From positions 21,229-85,228 of the forward strand of contig JAAEZT010000016.1 in the NCBI GenBank assembly GCA_018222765.1: 64,000 nucleotides of DNA, in the 5' to 3' direction. Every line of letters starts with the position of its first letter. Within the stretch, counting starts at the first letter, position 1. The notes below the pieces were generated by a model, which searched no databases, was not told the DNA's origin, and worked only from the letters and a program-made list of their open reading frames with translations. Made by a program: the position numbers and the translations under genes. The stretch comes from a bacterium. Its GTDB lineage: Bacteria > Verrucomicrobiota > Verrucomicrobiia > Verrucomicrobiales > Akkermansiaceae. Of this stretch, positions 17,603-25,002 are shown one piece after another.

Positions 17603-17636
17603 AACGGCGTCTCCTGAGAGGGAGGCGCCGTTTTTT
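17603..17636 (+). terminator. Intrinsic terminator after gnd
   Basis: AACGGCG (17603-17609) pairs with CGCCGTT (17626-17632), and CTCC/GGAG extends the stem inside. A run of T follows to 17636. It lies 26 bases after the gnd stop. Confidence 0.85.
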
Positions 17637-17638
17637 AT

Positions 17639-17724
17639 CTCTACCGTAAGCTGGGTGCTCCGCTCCAAAGGGGCAACCCATTGTAGCGAACGGTAGAGGG
17701 AGGAGCGGCCGCCGCTCTTTTTTT
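17639..17724 (+). ncRNA. Candidate structured small RNA with its own terminator
   Basis: Immediately after the gnd terminator, CTCTACCGT (17639-17647) pairs perfectly with ACGGTAGAG (17690-17698). Inside this 9-bp stem, TGGGT-GCTCC (17652-17661) pairs with GGGGC-A-ACCCA (17670-17680) with a single bulge. A GC-rich hairpin GAGCGG-CCG-CCGCTC (17703-17717) with seven T completes the element. This is a compact ~86-nt unit ending in an intrinsic terminator, as expected of a bacterial small RNA or a processed 3' UTR. No promoter was identified, so it may depend on gnd read-through. It could instead be a decayed repeat element. Confidence 0.4.
17703..17724 (+). terminator. Second intrinsic terminator between gnd and the sulfatase gene
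   Basis: GAGCGG (17703-17708), loop CCG and CCGCTC (17712-17717) form a 6-bp G/C-rich hairpin followed by seven T (17718-17724). It is oriented for plus-strand transcription and lies 100 bases past the first gnd terminator. Confidence 0.75.
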
Positions 17725-17801
17725 GCATTGGCCGAATTAGATCGACCCTTCGGGCCTGCCGATTCTTCGAATATGGGCCCCGGGTGATTTCTGGATGGGC
17801 T

Positions 17802-19691
17802 CTACTTAGTGACTTCGATTGCAGAAAAGTCACTGCTGGTCGCTTTGGAATAGAGACCGATATAGCTTACTTTCTCAATGTCTGCGGGGAGCTTCTGTTC
17901 TAGGCGTGTCTTGTCGACTTCAAGGATAACGACACGTTTGGCGAGATCGATAATGATGTGGGCGGTGAATTTTTGTTTGGTGTCGAACTTGGCTCTCTTC
18001 GCAGTGCCGCGGCCGACATTGATCCAGCCACCTTGGAAGATCTCGTGGGTGCCTTTGCCAATAGCAGTGCCGACTTTAATGAGGCTGTTGTTGTCGGGTT
18101 TGTCGCCGAAGCAAAAAAAGGCGTTTTTGGTGACGGAGTCGACGGCGGTTTGGTAGTCGATTTTGAAGGCTGCGCGGTCGGTTCCGGAGAGTGGCTTGTC
18201 GAGTTTTCGGAGGGCCACGGTCTCGCCTTTTGAAGTGAGGCGGTAAGCGAAATCTGATTTGGTGACGGTTCCACCGAGGACGATGGGCCAGTCGCCGGTT
18301 TTGTCTTTGCCTTCGCTGAGCTCGGCTGATTTTTTGGGTTTTCTGCTGCTTGTTTTGGTGGGTTCACCTTCCCACCATTCACGAGGGCCTTCGGCCTCGA
18401 TGCCTTTCCAGACTTCCATGAACTTCTTTTTCATTTCGGCCAGTTTCTCCGGCTTTTCCTTGGCGAGGTTGGTGGTCTCCTGCCAGTCCTTCTCGATTTC
18501 GTAGAGCTGGAATTCGGTGAGCGTTTCGTCGGCGATGATTTTCCAATCATCAATACGCATCGCGGCGCGGCTTTTCTCGGGAGCGATGTGAGTGCGCCAG
18601 AAGAGCGGGACTTTGCGTTGCACGGCCTCGCCTATGAAAGCCGGGCGGATGTCGGCTCCATCGATGGTGCGATCCTTCGGGGTGTCGATGCCCACGATGC
18701 CGAGCACGGTGGTGAAGATGTCCGATCCGATGACGGGAGTTTTGCTCACCGTGCCTGGAGGGATTTGGCCTGGCCAACGAACGAGGCCCGCGACGCGGAT
18801 GCCGCCCTCGTGGCTGTCGCGCTTTCGACCGCGAAGTCCTCCGGTTGAGCCCTGGGTGCGGCCGGTTTGTTTTCGGCCTTCGGGGCCGTTGTCGGAGGTG
18901 AAGAAGACGATGGTGTTGTCACGCAATCCGAGATCATCAAGGCCCTTCATCACGATGCCGAAGGCGTCGTCGAGTTGGGTGATGTTGCCGTGATGTTGGC
19001 GGATCCCTTCGTCAGCGATATGCGCGTAGGGCTTCATGTATTTTTCAGCTGATTCGATGGGGAGGTGTGGCTCGTGGGTCCAAACTGAGAGAAGAAAGGG
19101 TTTTTCCTTGTCGCGGTCTTCCTTGAGCCAACGAATTCCTTCTGTCGCAACAAGAGGAGCGGAGAACCCTTCGAGTAGCCCCATTTCCTTGCCATTGAGA
19201 ACGAAGTTTTTGGGATTCTTATGGTTGGGCGTAGCGTTGTTTTGAGTCGCCATCCAGTGGTCGTATCCGTGGTCGTTGGGTTGCGGTTGCTTGTCGCTAT
19301 TGAAATGTCCGTTGAGATGCCACTTGCCGACGTGGCAGGTGGCGTAGCCATTTTCTTTGAGAAGTTCGGGGAGAGTGATTTCACTTTCCCGAAGGTGAGT
19401 GCTGTGTCCTCCCGGGATCCAACGCCAGACGCCGTTGCGGTAGGGAGTGCGTCCGGTAAGAATGGCAGCGCGTGACGGAGAGCAAACTCCGCAGGCCGAG
19501 TAGCATTGCGTGAAGCGAACTCCCTCGGTCGCGAACTTATCGAGGTGGGGAGACTTAATGATTTTGTTGCCGTAGCAAGCGAGATCGCCCCATCCCATGT
19601 CATCAACGAGGAAGACGACGATGTTCGGTTTCTTGGCGAAGGCTGAGTTGCCTTGCATAAGGAATACGAGGGCGAGAACTGCGAATCTCAT
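17802..19691 (-). CDS. Exported sulfatase with extra C-terminal beta-sandwich domain
   Basis: This 629-residue protein of the alkaline-phosphatase-like sulfatase family has a signal peptide (about 1-19). It shows the metal-binding VDDMG (29-33), the formylglycine motif CSPSR with Cys70, GKWHL and TSDNGPEG. The catalytic part ends near residue 450. A Lys/Ser linker and about 165 further residues follow, with a concanavalin-like pattern ending VSYIGLYSKATSSDFSAIEV, which resembles DUF1080-type domains. It should remove sulfate esters from polysaccharides outside the cytoplasm after Cys-to-formylglycine conversion; the substrate is not predictable. No maturase gene lies nearby. A palindromic operator candidate lies 20-36 bases upstream of the start. 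Confidence 0.9.
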   Translation of the reverse strand: MRFAVLALVFLMQGNSAFAKKPNIVVFLVDDMGWGDLACYGNKIIKSPHLDKFATEGVRFTQCYSACGVCSPSRAAILTGRTPYRNGVWRWIPGGHSTHLRESEITLPELLKENGYATCHVGKWHLNGHFNSDKQPQPNDHGYDHWMATQNNATPNHKNPKNFVLNGKEMGLLEGFSAPLVATEGIRWLKEDRDKEKPFLLSVWTHEPHLPIESAEKYMKPYAHIADEGIRQHHGNITQLDDAFGIVMKGLDDLGLRDNTIVFFTSDNGPEGRKQTGRTQGSTGGLRGRKRDSHEGGIRVAGLVRWPGQIPPGTVSKTPVIGSDIFTTVLGIVGIDTPKDRTIDGADIRPAFIGEAVQRKVPLFWRTHIAPEKSRAAMRIDDWKIIADETLTEFQLYEIEKDWQETTNLAKEKPEKLAEMKKKFMEVWKGIEAEGPREWWEGEPTKTSSRKPKKSAELSEGKDKTGDWPIVLGGTVTKSDFAYRLTSKGETVALRKLDKPLSGTDRAAFKIDYQTAVDSVTKNAFFCFGDKPDNNSLIKVGTAIGKGTHEIFQGGWINVGRGTAKRAKFDTKQKFTAHIIIDLAKRVVILEVDKTRLEQKLPADIEKVSYIGLYSKATSSDFSAIEVTK

Positions 19692-19710
19692 GAGAGAGAG
19701 TTACGCTGTT

Positions 19711-19727
19711 TTGTTCCTGCTGAACAA
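19711..19727 (-). promoter_or_regulatory. Palindrome upstream of the sulfatase gene
   Basis: TTGTTC (19711-19716) and GAACAA (19722-19727) form a 17-bp dyad centred 28 bases before the sulfatase ATG, a position typical of a repressor operator. The regulator is unknown. Confidence 0.35.
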
Positions 19728-19838
19728 GGGTAGAGTCGCCGTTAGCTTTGTTTTTAGTGTGGAGGTGAGCGGCAGCTCTCTGAGTTTTCGATTATCCGGG
19801 AGTGCGGAACTGTCTAGTCTATTGCGGATGGAGATTCT

Positions 19839-19859
19839 GGAGAACAATTCTCCTTTTTT
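19839..19859 (+). terminator. Orphan plus-strand intrinsic terminator
   Basis: GGAGAA (19839-19844), loop CAA and TTCTCC (19848-19853) are followed by six T. It faces plus-strand transcription, yet both flanking genes are on the minus strand. It therefore either ends an unannotated short transcript or is fortuitous. Confidence 0.55.
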
Positions 19860-19874
19860 CGCGGCTACTTGGTA

Positions 19875-20882
19875 TTAAAAGTCTACAAATCCGAACTCTT
19901 GGGCGAGTTCGAGGCATTGGTTGGTGGGGATGAGTCCAAGCGAGGGACTGGGATCTTTTAGAGAGGCGGCAGCGGTGCAGACGGCAAGTTGGAGGCGGTC
20001 CGGGGTGGAGAGGTTATCGTGGAGTCCGTGGAGGAGTCCGGCGGCGAAAGCGTCGCCGGCACCGGTTGCTCCTTTACTGAAATTTTCGGGGAGTTTGAGT
20101 GAAGCTTGAGTGAAGGTGTTGCCGGTTTTGAGCGCGCAAACCGCTCCGTGCTCGGTGTGGATGGTGACTGTTTTTTGCACGCCGAGTTCGAGAAGTTCCT
20201 GTGCAGCTCTTAAGAGCGCCTGGGAATTGTCAGCGGAGAGGCTTGTTCTGAGAATATGGGAGGCTTCGAGTTCGTTGATGATGAAGTGATCGGTGAAAGG
20301 GAAGGCGCTGAGGGCAATTTCTCGAAATTGTGGATGTTCGCCGCTGACCATATCGACGCTTGTTTCGAGTTCGTTTTCTTTGGCTTTTTGGAGGGCGAGA
20401 GCAGCGCGGGTTTGCTTTCCGTTGAAGGAATCAAGCGCGTCGAGGAGCGTGAGATAACCAAGGTGGAGAATGCGGGCTTTTGTTTTGGTGAAGTCGAGAT
20501 GCTCGACGTCGAATAGGCTATTCGCTCCGCGTTGGTGAAAGAAGGTGCGTCGTCCAGTGCCGAAGACCGACATGGCGTCGGTGTAGGAAGTTGAGCGTTC
20601 GGAGGTTCTGTGGAGTTGGGTGGTGTCGATGCCGTTGCTTTGGCAGTCGCCGAGAATCCAGCGTCCGTAATCATCATTGCCGATTAGGCCGCAGGCTTCG
20701 AGCGGATAGCCCACTTGCATCGAGGCGAGATCCTTGAGGACGTTGTAAGGACCACCGCCGTTGGATTTGGATTCGCTAAGGATGTTCGCCAAGGTGTCTT
20801 GCTCGGGGTAGGCGTCGATGATCTTGACCTGATCAACGATGAAGTTTCCTGCTGCGAGAATACCGTGGCGTTGGGTGTCCAT
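19875..20882 (-). CDS. PfkB-family carbohydrate kinase
   Basis: This 335-residue ribokinase-like kinase has the PfkB signature GATGAGDAFAAGLL near residue 275, holding the catalytic aspartate, and an N-terminal glycine-rich SNGGGPYNVLKDLA segment. PfkB kinases phosphorylate sugars or sugar phosphates with ATP. It is the last gene of a five-gene minus-strand operon, two bases after the oxidoreductase gene, and its product would feed the aldolase encoded upstream. The substrate is not assigned: ketoses, ketose phosphates and deoxyketogluconate-like sugars are all possible. Confidence 0.9.
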   Translation of the reverse strand: MDTQRHGILAAGNFIVDQVKIIDAYPEQDTLANILSESKSNGGGPYNVLKDLASMQVGYPLEACGLIGNDDYGRWILGDCQSNGIDTTQLHRTSERSTSYTDAMSVFGTGRRTFFHQRGANSLFDVEHLDFTKTKARILHLGYLTLLDALDSFNGKQTRAALALQKAKENELETSVDMVSGEHPQFREIALSAFPFTDHFIINELEASHILRTSLSADNSQALLRAAQELLELGVQKTVTIHTEHGAVCALKTGNTFTQASLKLPENFSKGATGAGDAFAAGLLHGLHDNLSTPDRLQLAVCTAAASLKDPSPSLGLIPTNQCLELAQEFGFVDF

Positions 20883-20884
20883 GA

Positions 20885-22006
20885 CTAGAGTGGGACGACT
20901 GTTCCGCTTTGCTGGGATTCAAGCGCGGCTGCGAAAATTTCGTGAGTGGCGACGGCTTCTTCGGGGGTTGCGCAGCCGAAGCGATCTTCTAACAATCCTT
21001 CGCGTTCCATGAGAAAGGCCGCCCACATTTGTTGGATCACATCGGGGAAGCCCGGTTCAAAGATTCCACCGGTGACGGCTTTGAATGGAGTGCCGAAGCC
21101 GAGGTCGGTTCGTTTCCAGTATTGTTCTTTTCCTCGCTCGAAAAGGTGGAGCGTTTTTGGTTCCGCGGTGCTGAAGCGGACGCCGCCGTCGGTGCCGAGG
21201 ATCTCGATGAACCAGGTGTTGGTAGCGCCGGGAGCAAGGCGTTTCATTTCAAGACGCAGGGGGACTTCTTCGGCGTCGATATTGGTCCAGGTGTTGAGGT
21301 GGGCATTGTCCCAGGTGTCGCAGGGAGTGGTGCCGCCTTTTCCATCGGGGCGCAAGGGATAGCCCTTTTGAAGTTGGGCGAAGAGCCGGGTCGGTTTCCA
21401 ACCGAGGCGGAGGGGAAGGTGGCAAGCGTGCATGCCGAGGTCGTTGAGAACACCGCCTTGGCCGCAGGTCGCGTTGAGTCTTTTCCAGTTGGCTGCTTTG
21501 GTGGGATCGAGATCGCTGCTGTGATGGAATCCGGAGACGACTTCAAGAACGCGGCCGACTTCGCCGGAGCGCGCTACTTCGAGGGCGCGTTGCGCACCGG
21601 GGAAGAATGGCATTTCCGAACTGCAACGCACGAAGCATCCGCTTTCGTTGATCTTTTCGACAATGCGTTGGGCAGTGGGCAAATCGATGCCAAATGGTTT
21701 TTCTGCGAAGAGGTCTTTGCCGGCGTTCAGGACGTCGAGGTAAATTTTCTCGTGGAGATTGTGCGGAACGGCGGCGTAGACGACATCGATCTCCGGATTG
21801 GCGAGCAGTGCGTGGTAGTCGGTGACCTTCTGAGTGCAGCTGGGGATGATGTCGAACCAGGATAAGACGTCCGGATTCAAATCGGCGACCGCGACGAGCT
21901 CGGGCTGAACTGAAACATCGGTAAGGGCGCACCAGCGGGCAAAGGCGCTCGCCATTTCTCGGCCCATGAGACCTCCTCCGATAATGCCGATGTTGATCGT
22001 TTTCAT
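20885..22006 (-). CDS. Gfo/Idh/MocA-family NAD(P)-dependent oxidoreductase
   Basis: From the ATG at 22006 this 373-residue protein begins MKTINIGIIGGGLMG, a Rossmann GxGxxG motif. It then shows VAVADLNPD, the family motif AEKPFGIDLPTAQ (the lysine of EKP is catalytic) and a C-terminal substrate domain with DLGMHACHLPL. Such enzymes oxidise or reduce sugar hydroxyls, often at C2 or C3. The open frame extends to 22042 but would overlap the aldolase gene and lacks homology there. Gaps of five and two bases tie it to the aldolase and kinase genes. It has no signal peptide, so the substrate must be imported. Confidence 0.92.
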   Translation of the reverse strand: MKTINIGIIGGGLMGREMASAFARWCALTDVSVQPELVAVADLNPDVLSWFDIIPSCTQKVTDYHALLANPEIDVVYAAVPHNLHEKIYLDVLNAGKDLFAEKPFGIDLPTAQRIVEKINESGCFVRCSSEMPFFPGAQRALEVARSGEVGRVLEVVSGFHHSSDLDPTKAANWKRLNATCGQGGVLNDLGMHACHLPLRLGWKPTRLFAQLQKGYPLRPDGKGGTTPCDTWDNAHLNTWTNIDAEEVPLRLEMKRLAPGATNTWFIEILGTDGGVRFSTAEPKTLHLFERGKEQYWKRTDLGFGTPFKAVTGGIFEPGFPDVIQQMWAAFLMEREGLLEDRFGCATPEEAVATHEIFAAALESQQSGTVVPL

Positions 22007-22011
22007 GGGTA

Positions 22012-22839
22012 TTAAATCATCTCCAGAGCGGACTCGATGCAAGCCTCGTCGTGGACCATGGCCATGAGGGCTTGGGTGATCCCGCGTGGATTGGGGTGTT
22101 GGATGACATTGCGACCGTAAACGATTCCGGCGGCTCCTTGTTGCAGGAGTCCCTGGGTGCGTTCGAGGATTTCGCGATCGCTGACGCGACCTCCGCCACG
22201 AACGAGGACGGGAATGCCGCCGGCGGTTTCGACGACTTTGTGATAGAGGCTCACGTCGTCGGTCGGATCGGCTTTGATGATGTCTGCCCCGAGTTCGACG
22301 GCTTGGCGGACAAGGTGGGAAATCTCGGTGAGGTCGCCATTAACCATGTAACCGCCGGCCTCGGCGTTGGGTTGGAAAACGAGGGGCTCGACCATCATGG
22401 GCATGCCGTAGTAGTCGGCCTGCGGTTTAAGCTTTAGAATGTTCTCCACGCATTGCTCGTGCACTTCAGGAGCACCTGGAATTTGGAAGAGATTGACGCA
22501 GACGCAAGCTGCGTCGAGACGTACGGCCTGAAGCATAGTTTCCTCGATGATGAGGCTGAAGCGAGAGGAGGGAAGTTCCTTGCCGTAAATGTTGGCCACA
22601 TCAGTTCGGAGGACGAGGCTGGGCTTTAAGCGTCCGCGAACTTCCTGGAGGTGCTTGGCCTGCCCAACGGTCAGCTGGATCGCGTCTGGTGCGGCGTCGA
22701 CGAGGGTCTCGATGACTTGCGGCATGCTTTCGATGCCTTGGAGAAATCCTGGTTGATTAAAGAAGCCGTGATCAACCGCGACATCGAAACATCGGTTGGA
22801 ATTGGTATTGAAAAGGCGGTTGAGACGATACTGTTTCAT
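22012..22839 (-). CDS. Class I aldolase of the DhnA/LsrF (DeoC-like) family
   Basis: This 275-residue TIM-barrel protein shows DVAVDHGFF near the N-terminus, GADIIKADPTDD with the probable Schiff-base lysine, VLVRGGGRVS, and the phosphate-binding end GAAGIVYGRNVIQHPNPRGI. DhnA-type aldolases cleave or thiolyse phosphorylated ketoses. In an operon with a PfkB kinase, splitting of a kinase-made ketose phosphate into triose-level products is the natural inference. It lies six bases after the isomerase gene and five before the oxidoreductase gene. Confidence 0.85.
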   Translation of the reverse strand: MKQYRLNRLFNTNSNRCFDVAVDHGFFNQPGFLQGIESMPQVIETLVDAAPDAIQLTVGQAKHLQEVRGRLKPSLVLRTDVANIYGKELPSSRFSLIIEETMLQAVRLDAACVCVNLFQIPGAPEVHEQCVENILKLKPQADYYGMPMMVEPLVFQPNAEAGGYMVNGDLTEISHLVRQAVELGADIIKADPTDDVSLYHKVVETAGGIPVLVRGGGRVSDREILERTQGLLQQGAAGIVYGRNVIQHPNPRGITQALMAMVHDEACIESALEMI

Positions 22840-22845
22840 GTTGAT

Positions 22846-23745
22846 TTAGCGGTAAACTTTTTGGAGGTAATCCATAGAGGTCTTGGCGATCTCGGTAGGC
22901 GACGGGTCGTAGCGGAAGACCTCGACAGAGATCCAGCCTTGATATTCGACTTCGCGAAGAGCATCGGCGACCGGTTCATGATTGACCTCGCCCATACCGG
23001 GGCCTAGGAGGTTGGGGTCGTTGGCATGGAAGTGTGCGATGTGTTCGTGGAAGTCGCGAACGATGTCGGCCATGTGATTGTCAATTTCCTCGCGAGAGGG
23101 TGCGGAGCCTTCGGGTGTTGGTGAGCCGGGATTCTTGGCGTCAAGTTCGTGCGACATTGCTTTGACATCGAGGTGAAGCTTGCAATTGGGATGGTCGACT
23201 TTCTTGAGGAGTGCGACCGTTTCTCTCGCTGAATTGAGGAAGTTGGTCTCTGGGTGTCCGAGGGGTTCCATTGCGATGGTGACACCGAGAGAAGCGCAAT
23301 GCTCGGCGGCATGGCGGAGGACTTCGGCGGCACGTTGGGTGGCATCTTTATGATCCCATCCGGGTTCCAGACTACGTTGATGTGGAGAACCCCAGACCAT
23401 GACTTTTCCTCCCATGGAATGGCAAAGGTCGGCGAGGTGGCGCGAGTAGTCCACGGTGGTTGCGCGGAGGGCGTCATCGGGGCTAGTGAGGTGGAAGCCG
23501 CGTCCGCCGTTGAGTTCTTCGGTTTTGGCGAGGAGCCAGTGGAGTCCGATGATCTCGAGTCCGTGATCGCGAGCAATTTTCAGGTGTTGTTCGCCTTCCG
23601 CGAGACTGAGTCGGCTGGCGTCGAATTCAGGTGCGATCGTGAAAGGAGCAACTTCGAGCCCGGTATAGCCGAGCTTCGCAGTAGCGGCGCATTGTTCGAC
23701 GAATGGACGGTCTTGGAAGGTTTCGTTGCAGAGAGCAAATTTCAT
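22846..23745 (-). CDS. Sugar phosphate isomerase/epimerase family TIM-barrel protein
   Basis: This 299-residue cytosolic protein of the xylose-isomerase-like AP_endonuc_2 superfamily shows LGYTGLEVAPF, GLEIIGLHW, IAMEPLGHPETNFLN, CKLHLDVKAM, HFHANDPNLLGPGMGEV and YQGWISVEVF. The Glu, His and Asp residues at these positions usually bind a divalent metal. It is probably an isomerase or epimerase acting on the sugar handled by the neighbouring oxidoreductase, kinase and aldolase. It lies 17 bases after galM. Confidence 0.88.
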   Translation of the reverse strand: MKFALCNETFQDRPFVEQCAATAKLGYTGLEVAPFTIAPEFDASRLSLAEGEQHLKIARDHGLEIIGLHWLLAKTEELNGGRGFHLTSPDDALRATTVDYSRHLADLCHSMGGKVMVWGSPHQRSLEPGWDHKDATQRAAEVLRHAAEHCASLGVTIAMEPLGHPETNFLNSARETVALLKKVDHPNCKLHLDVKAMSHELDAKNPGSPTPEGSAPSREEIDNHMADIVRDFHEHIAHFHANDPNLLGPGMGEVNHEPVADALREVEYQGWISVEVFRYDPSPTEIAKTSMDYLQKVYR

Positions 23746-23761
23746 CGAGCGAAGTGATGGC

Positions 23762-24877
23762 TTACTTGGAGGTGCTCAATTTGTAGATTGTGGTCTGCGT
23801 GTAGGTTTCGCCGGGGCGAAGGACAGGTGAGGGGAAGGCCTTTTGGTTGGGTGAATCGGGGAAGGTCTGGGATTCCAGGCAGAGCGCGGAACGGTGAGGA
23901 TACTCTTTCCCGTCTTTGCCTATAGGGCCGTCTAGGAAGTTGCCGGAGTAGAACTGAATACCAGGCTCAGTGGTTGAAACGGTTAAAACGCGACCGCTGT
24001 CGGGTTCGGTAACGATCGCGGCAACGGCGAGTTCGCCATCGCGCTTGTCCTTGAGGACGTAGTTGTGATCATAACCGATTCCGTTTTTGAGTTGCTCATC
24101 TTTTTGCTCGATGCGGTCACCAATTCGGGTGGACTTGTTGAAGTCGAAGGGGGTGCCTTTGACGGGTGCAATACCGGTTGGGATGGAGGTTGCGTCGATG
24201 GGGTTGTAGCGGTCAGCGTTAATTTGAAGATTGTGATCGAGAACGGTCTTGCTACCTGCACCTGCGAGATTGAAGTAACTGTGATTGGTCAGATTAAGGA
24301 CGGTGGGCTTGTCGGTAGTCGCTTTGTAGCGAATGCGAAGGGCGTTTTTTTGGGTCCAGGTATAAGTCACGGTAGTAGAGAGTGCGCCGGGGTATCCTTC
24401 TTCACCATCCGGACTGGTGTAGGTAAGTGTGAGGCTTGGTGTGTCGCCTCGGTTTCCAATGCGGGCTTTCCAAATTTTCTTATCGAAGCCCTTGAGGCCG
24501 CCGTGGAGGTGGTTGGGTTCGTTGTTGGTGGCGACGGTGTATTCCTTGCCATCAATTTTAAATTTTCCTTTTGCGATACGGTTTGCGTAGCGTCCGGTGA
24601 TGCAGCCAAAGTAGGGGCTTTTCTCGACGTATTCCGCGACTGTGTCGAAGCCGAGAACGACGTCGCCTAATTTGCCGTGTTGATCGGGAACGATGAGTGA
24701 AGTCACCGTGCCGCCATAATTAGTGATTGAAACGCTGGCTCCAGATTCATTGGTGAAGGTGTAAAGCTCAACGGGTTTCCCATCGACTTCGCCGAAGGGT
24801 TTCGAACTGACGGAATACTTGGCAGCATTAGACATGAGAGTGAGAAGGGCGGTAAACGCAAGGATTGGGGTTTTCAT
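23762..24877 (-). CDS. galM: Exported aldose 1-epimerase (mutarotase)
   Basis: From the ATG at 24877 this 371-residue protein has a signal peptide (MKTPILAFTALLTLMSNA), so it acts outside the cytoplasm, unlike E. coli GalM. It shows NYGGTVTSLIVPD, GCITGRYANRIAKGKF, NEPNHLHGG, NLTNHSYFNLAG (the catalytic His region) and the C-terminal LCLESQTFPDSPNQ with the catalytic Glu. It interconverts alpha and beta anomers of hexoses. It is the first gene of the sugar operon and is divergent from the beta-helix gene across 125 bases. The upstream extension of the frame to 25054 is not coding. Confidence 0.93.
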   Translation of the reverse strand: MKTPILAFTALLTLMSNAAKYSVSSKPFGEVDGKPVELYTFTNESGASVSITNYGGTVTSLIVPDQHGKLGDVVLGFDTVAEYVEKSPYFGCITGRYANRIAKGKFKIDGKEYTVATNNEPNHLHGGLKGFDKKIWKARIGNRGDTPSLTLTYTSPDGEEGYPGALSTTVTYTWTQKNALRIRYKATTDKPTVLNLTNHSYFNLAGAGSKTVLDHNLQINADRYNPIDATSIPTGIAPVKGTPFDFNKSTRIGDRIEQKDEQLKNGIGYDHNYVLKDKRDGELAVAAIVTEPDSGRVLTVSTTEPGIQFYSGNFLDGPIGKDGKEYPHRSALCLESQTFPDSPNQKAFPSPVLRPGETYTQTTIYKLSTSK

Positions 24878-25002
24878 TTGTGGTGGTATTCTTAAATTTT
24901 TGGGTAAGGAGACAAGAAGGAAGATTTTATTGAGCTGACCATGTAGCTTTTGCTCCGAGAGCGAGATTGACAATGAGGCTTTTGGGGGGCGGGATGGAAG
25001 TG

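Noticed and set aside
21029..21865. Plus-strand open frame of 278 codons opposite the Gfo/Idh gene
   Set aside because: The opposite strand encodes a well-supported oxidoreductase; the frame is a by-product of G/C-rich third positions.
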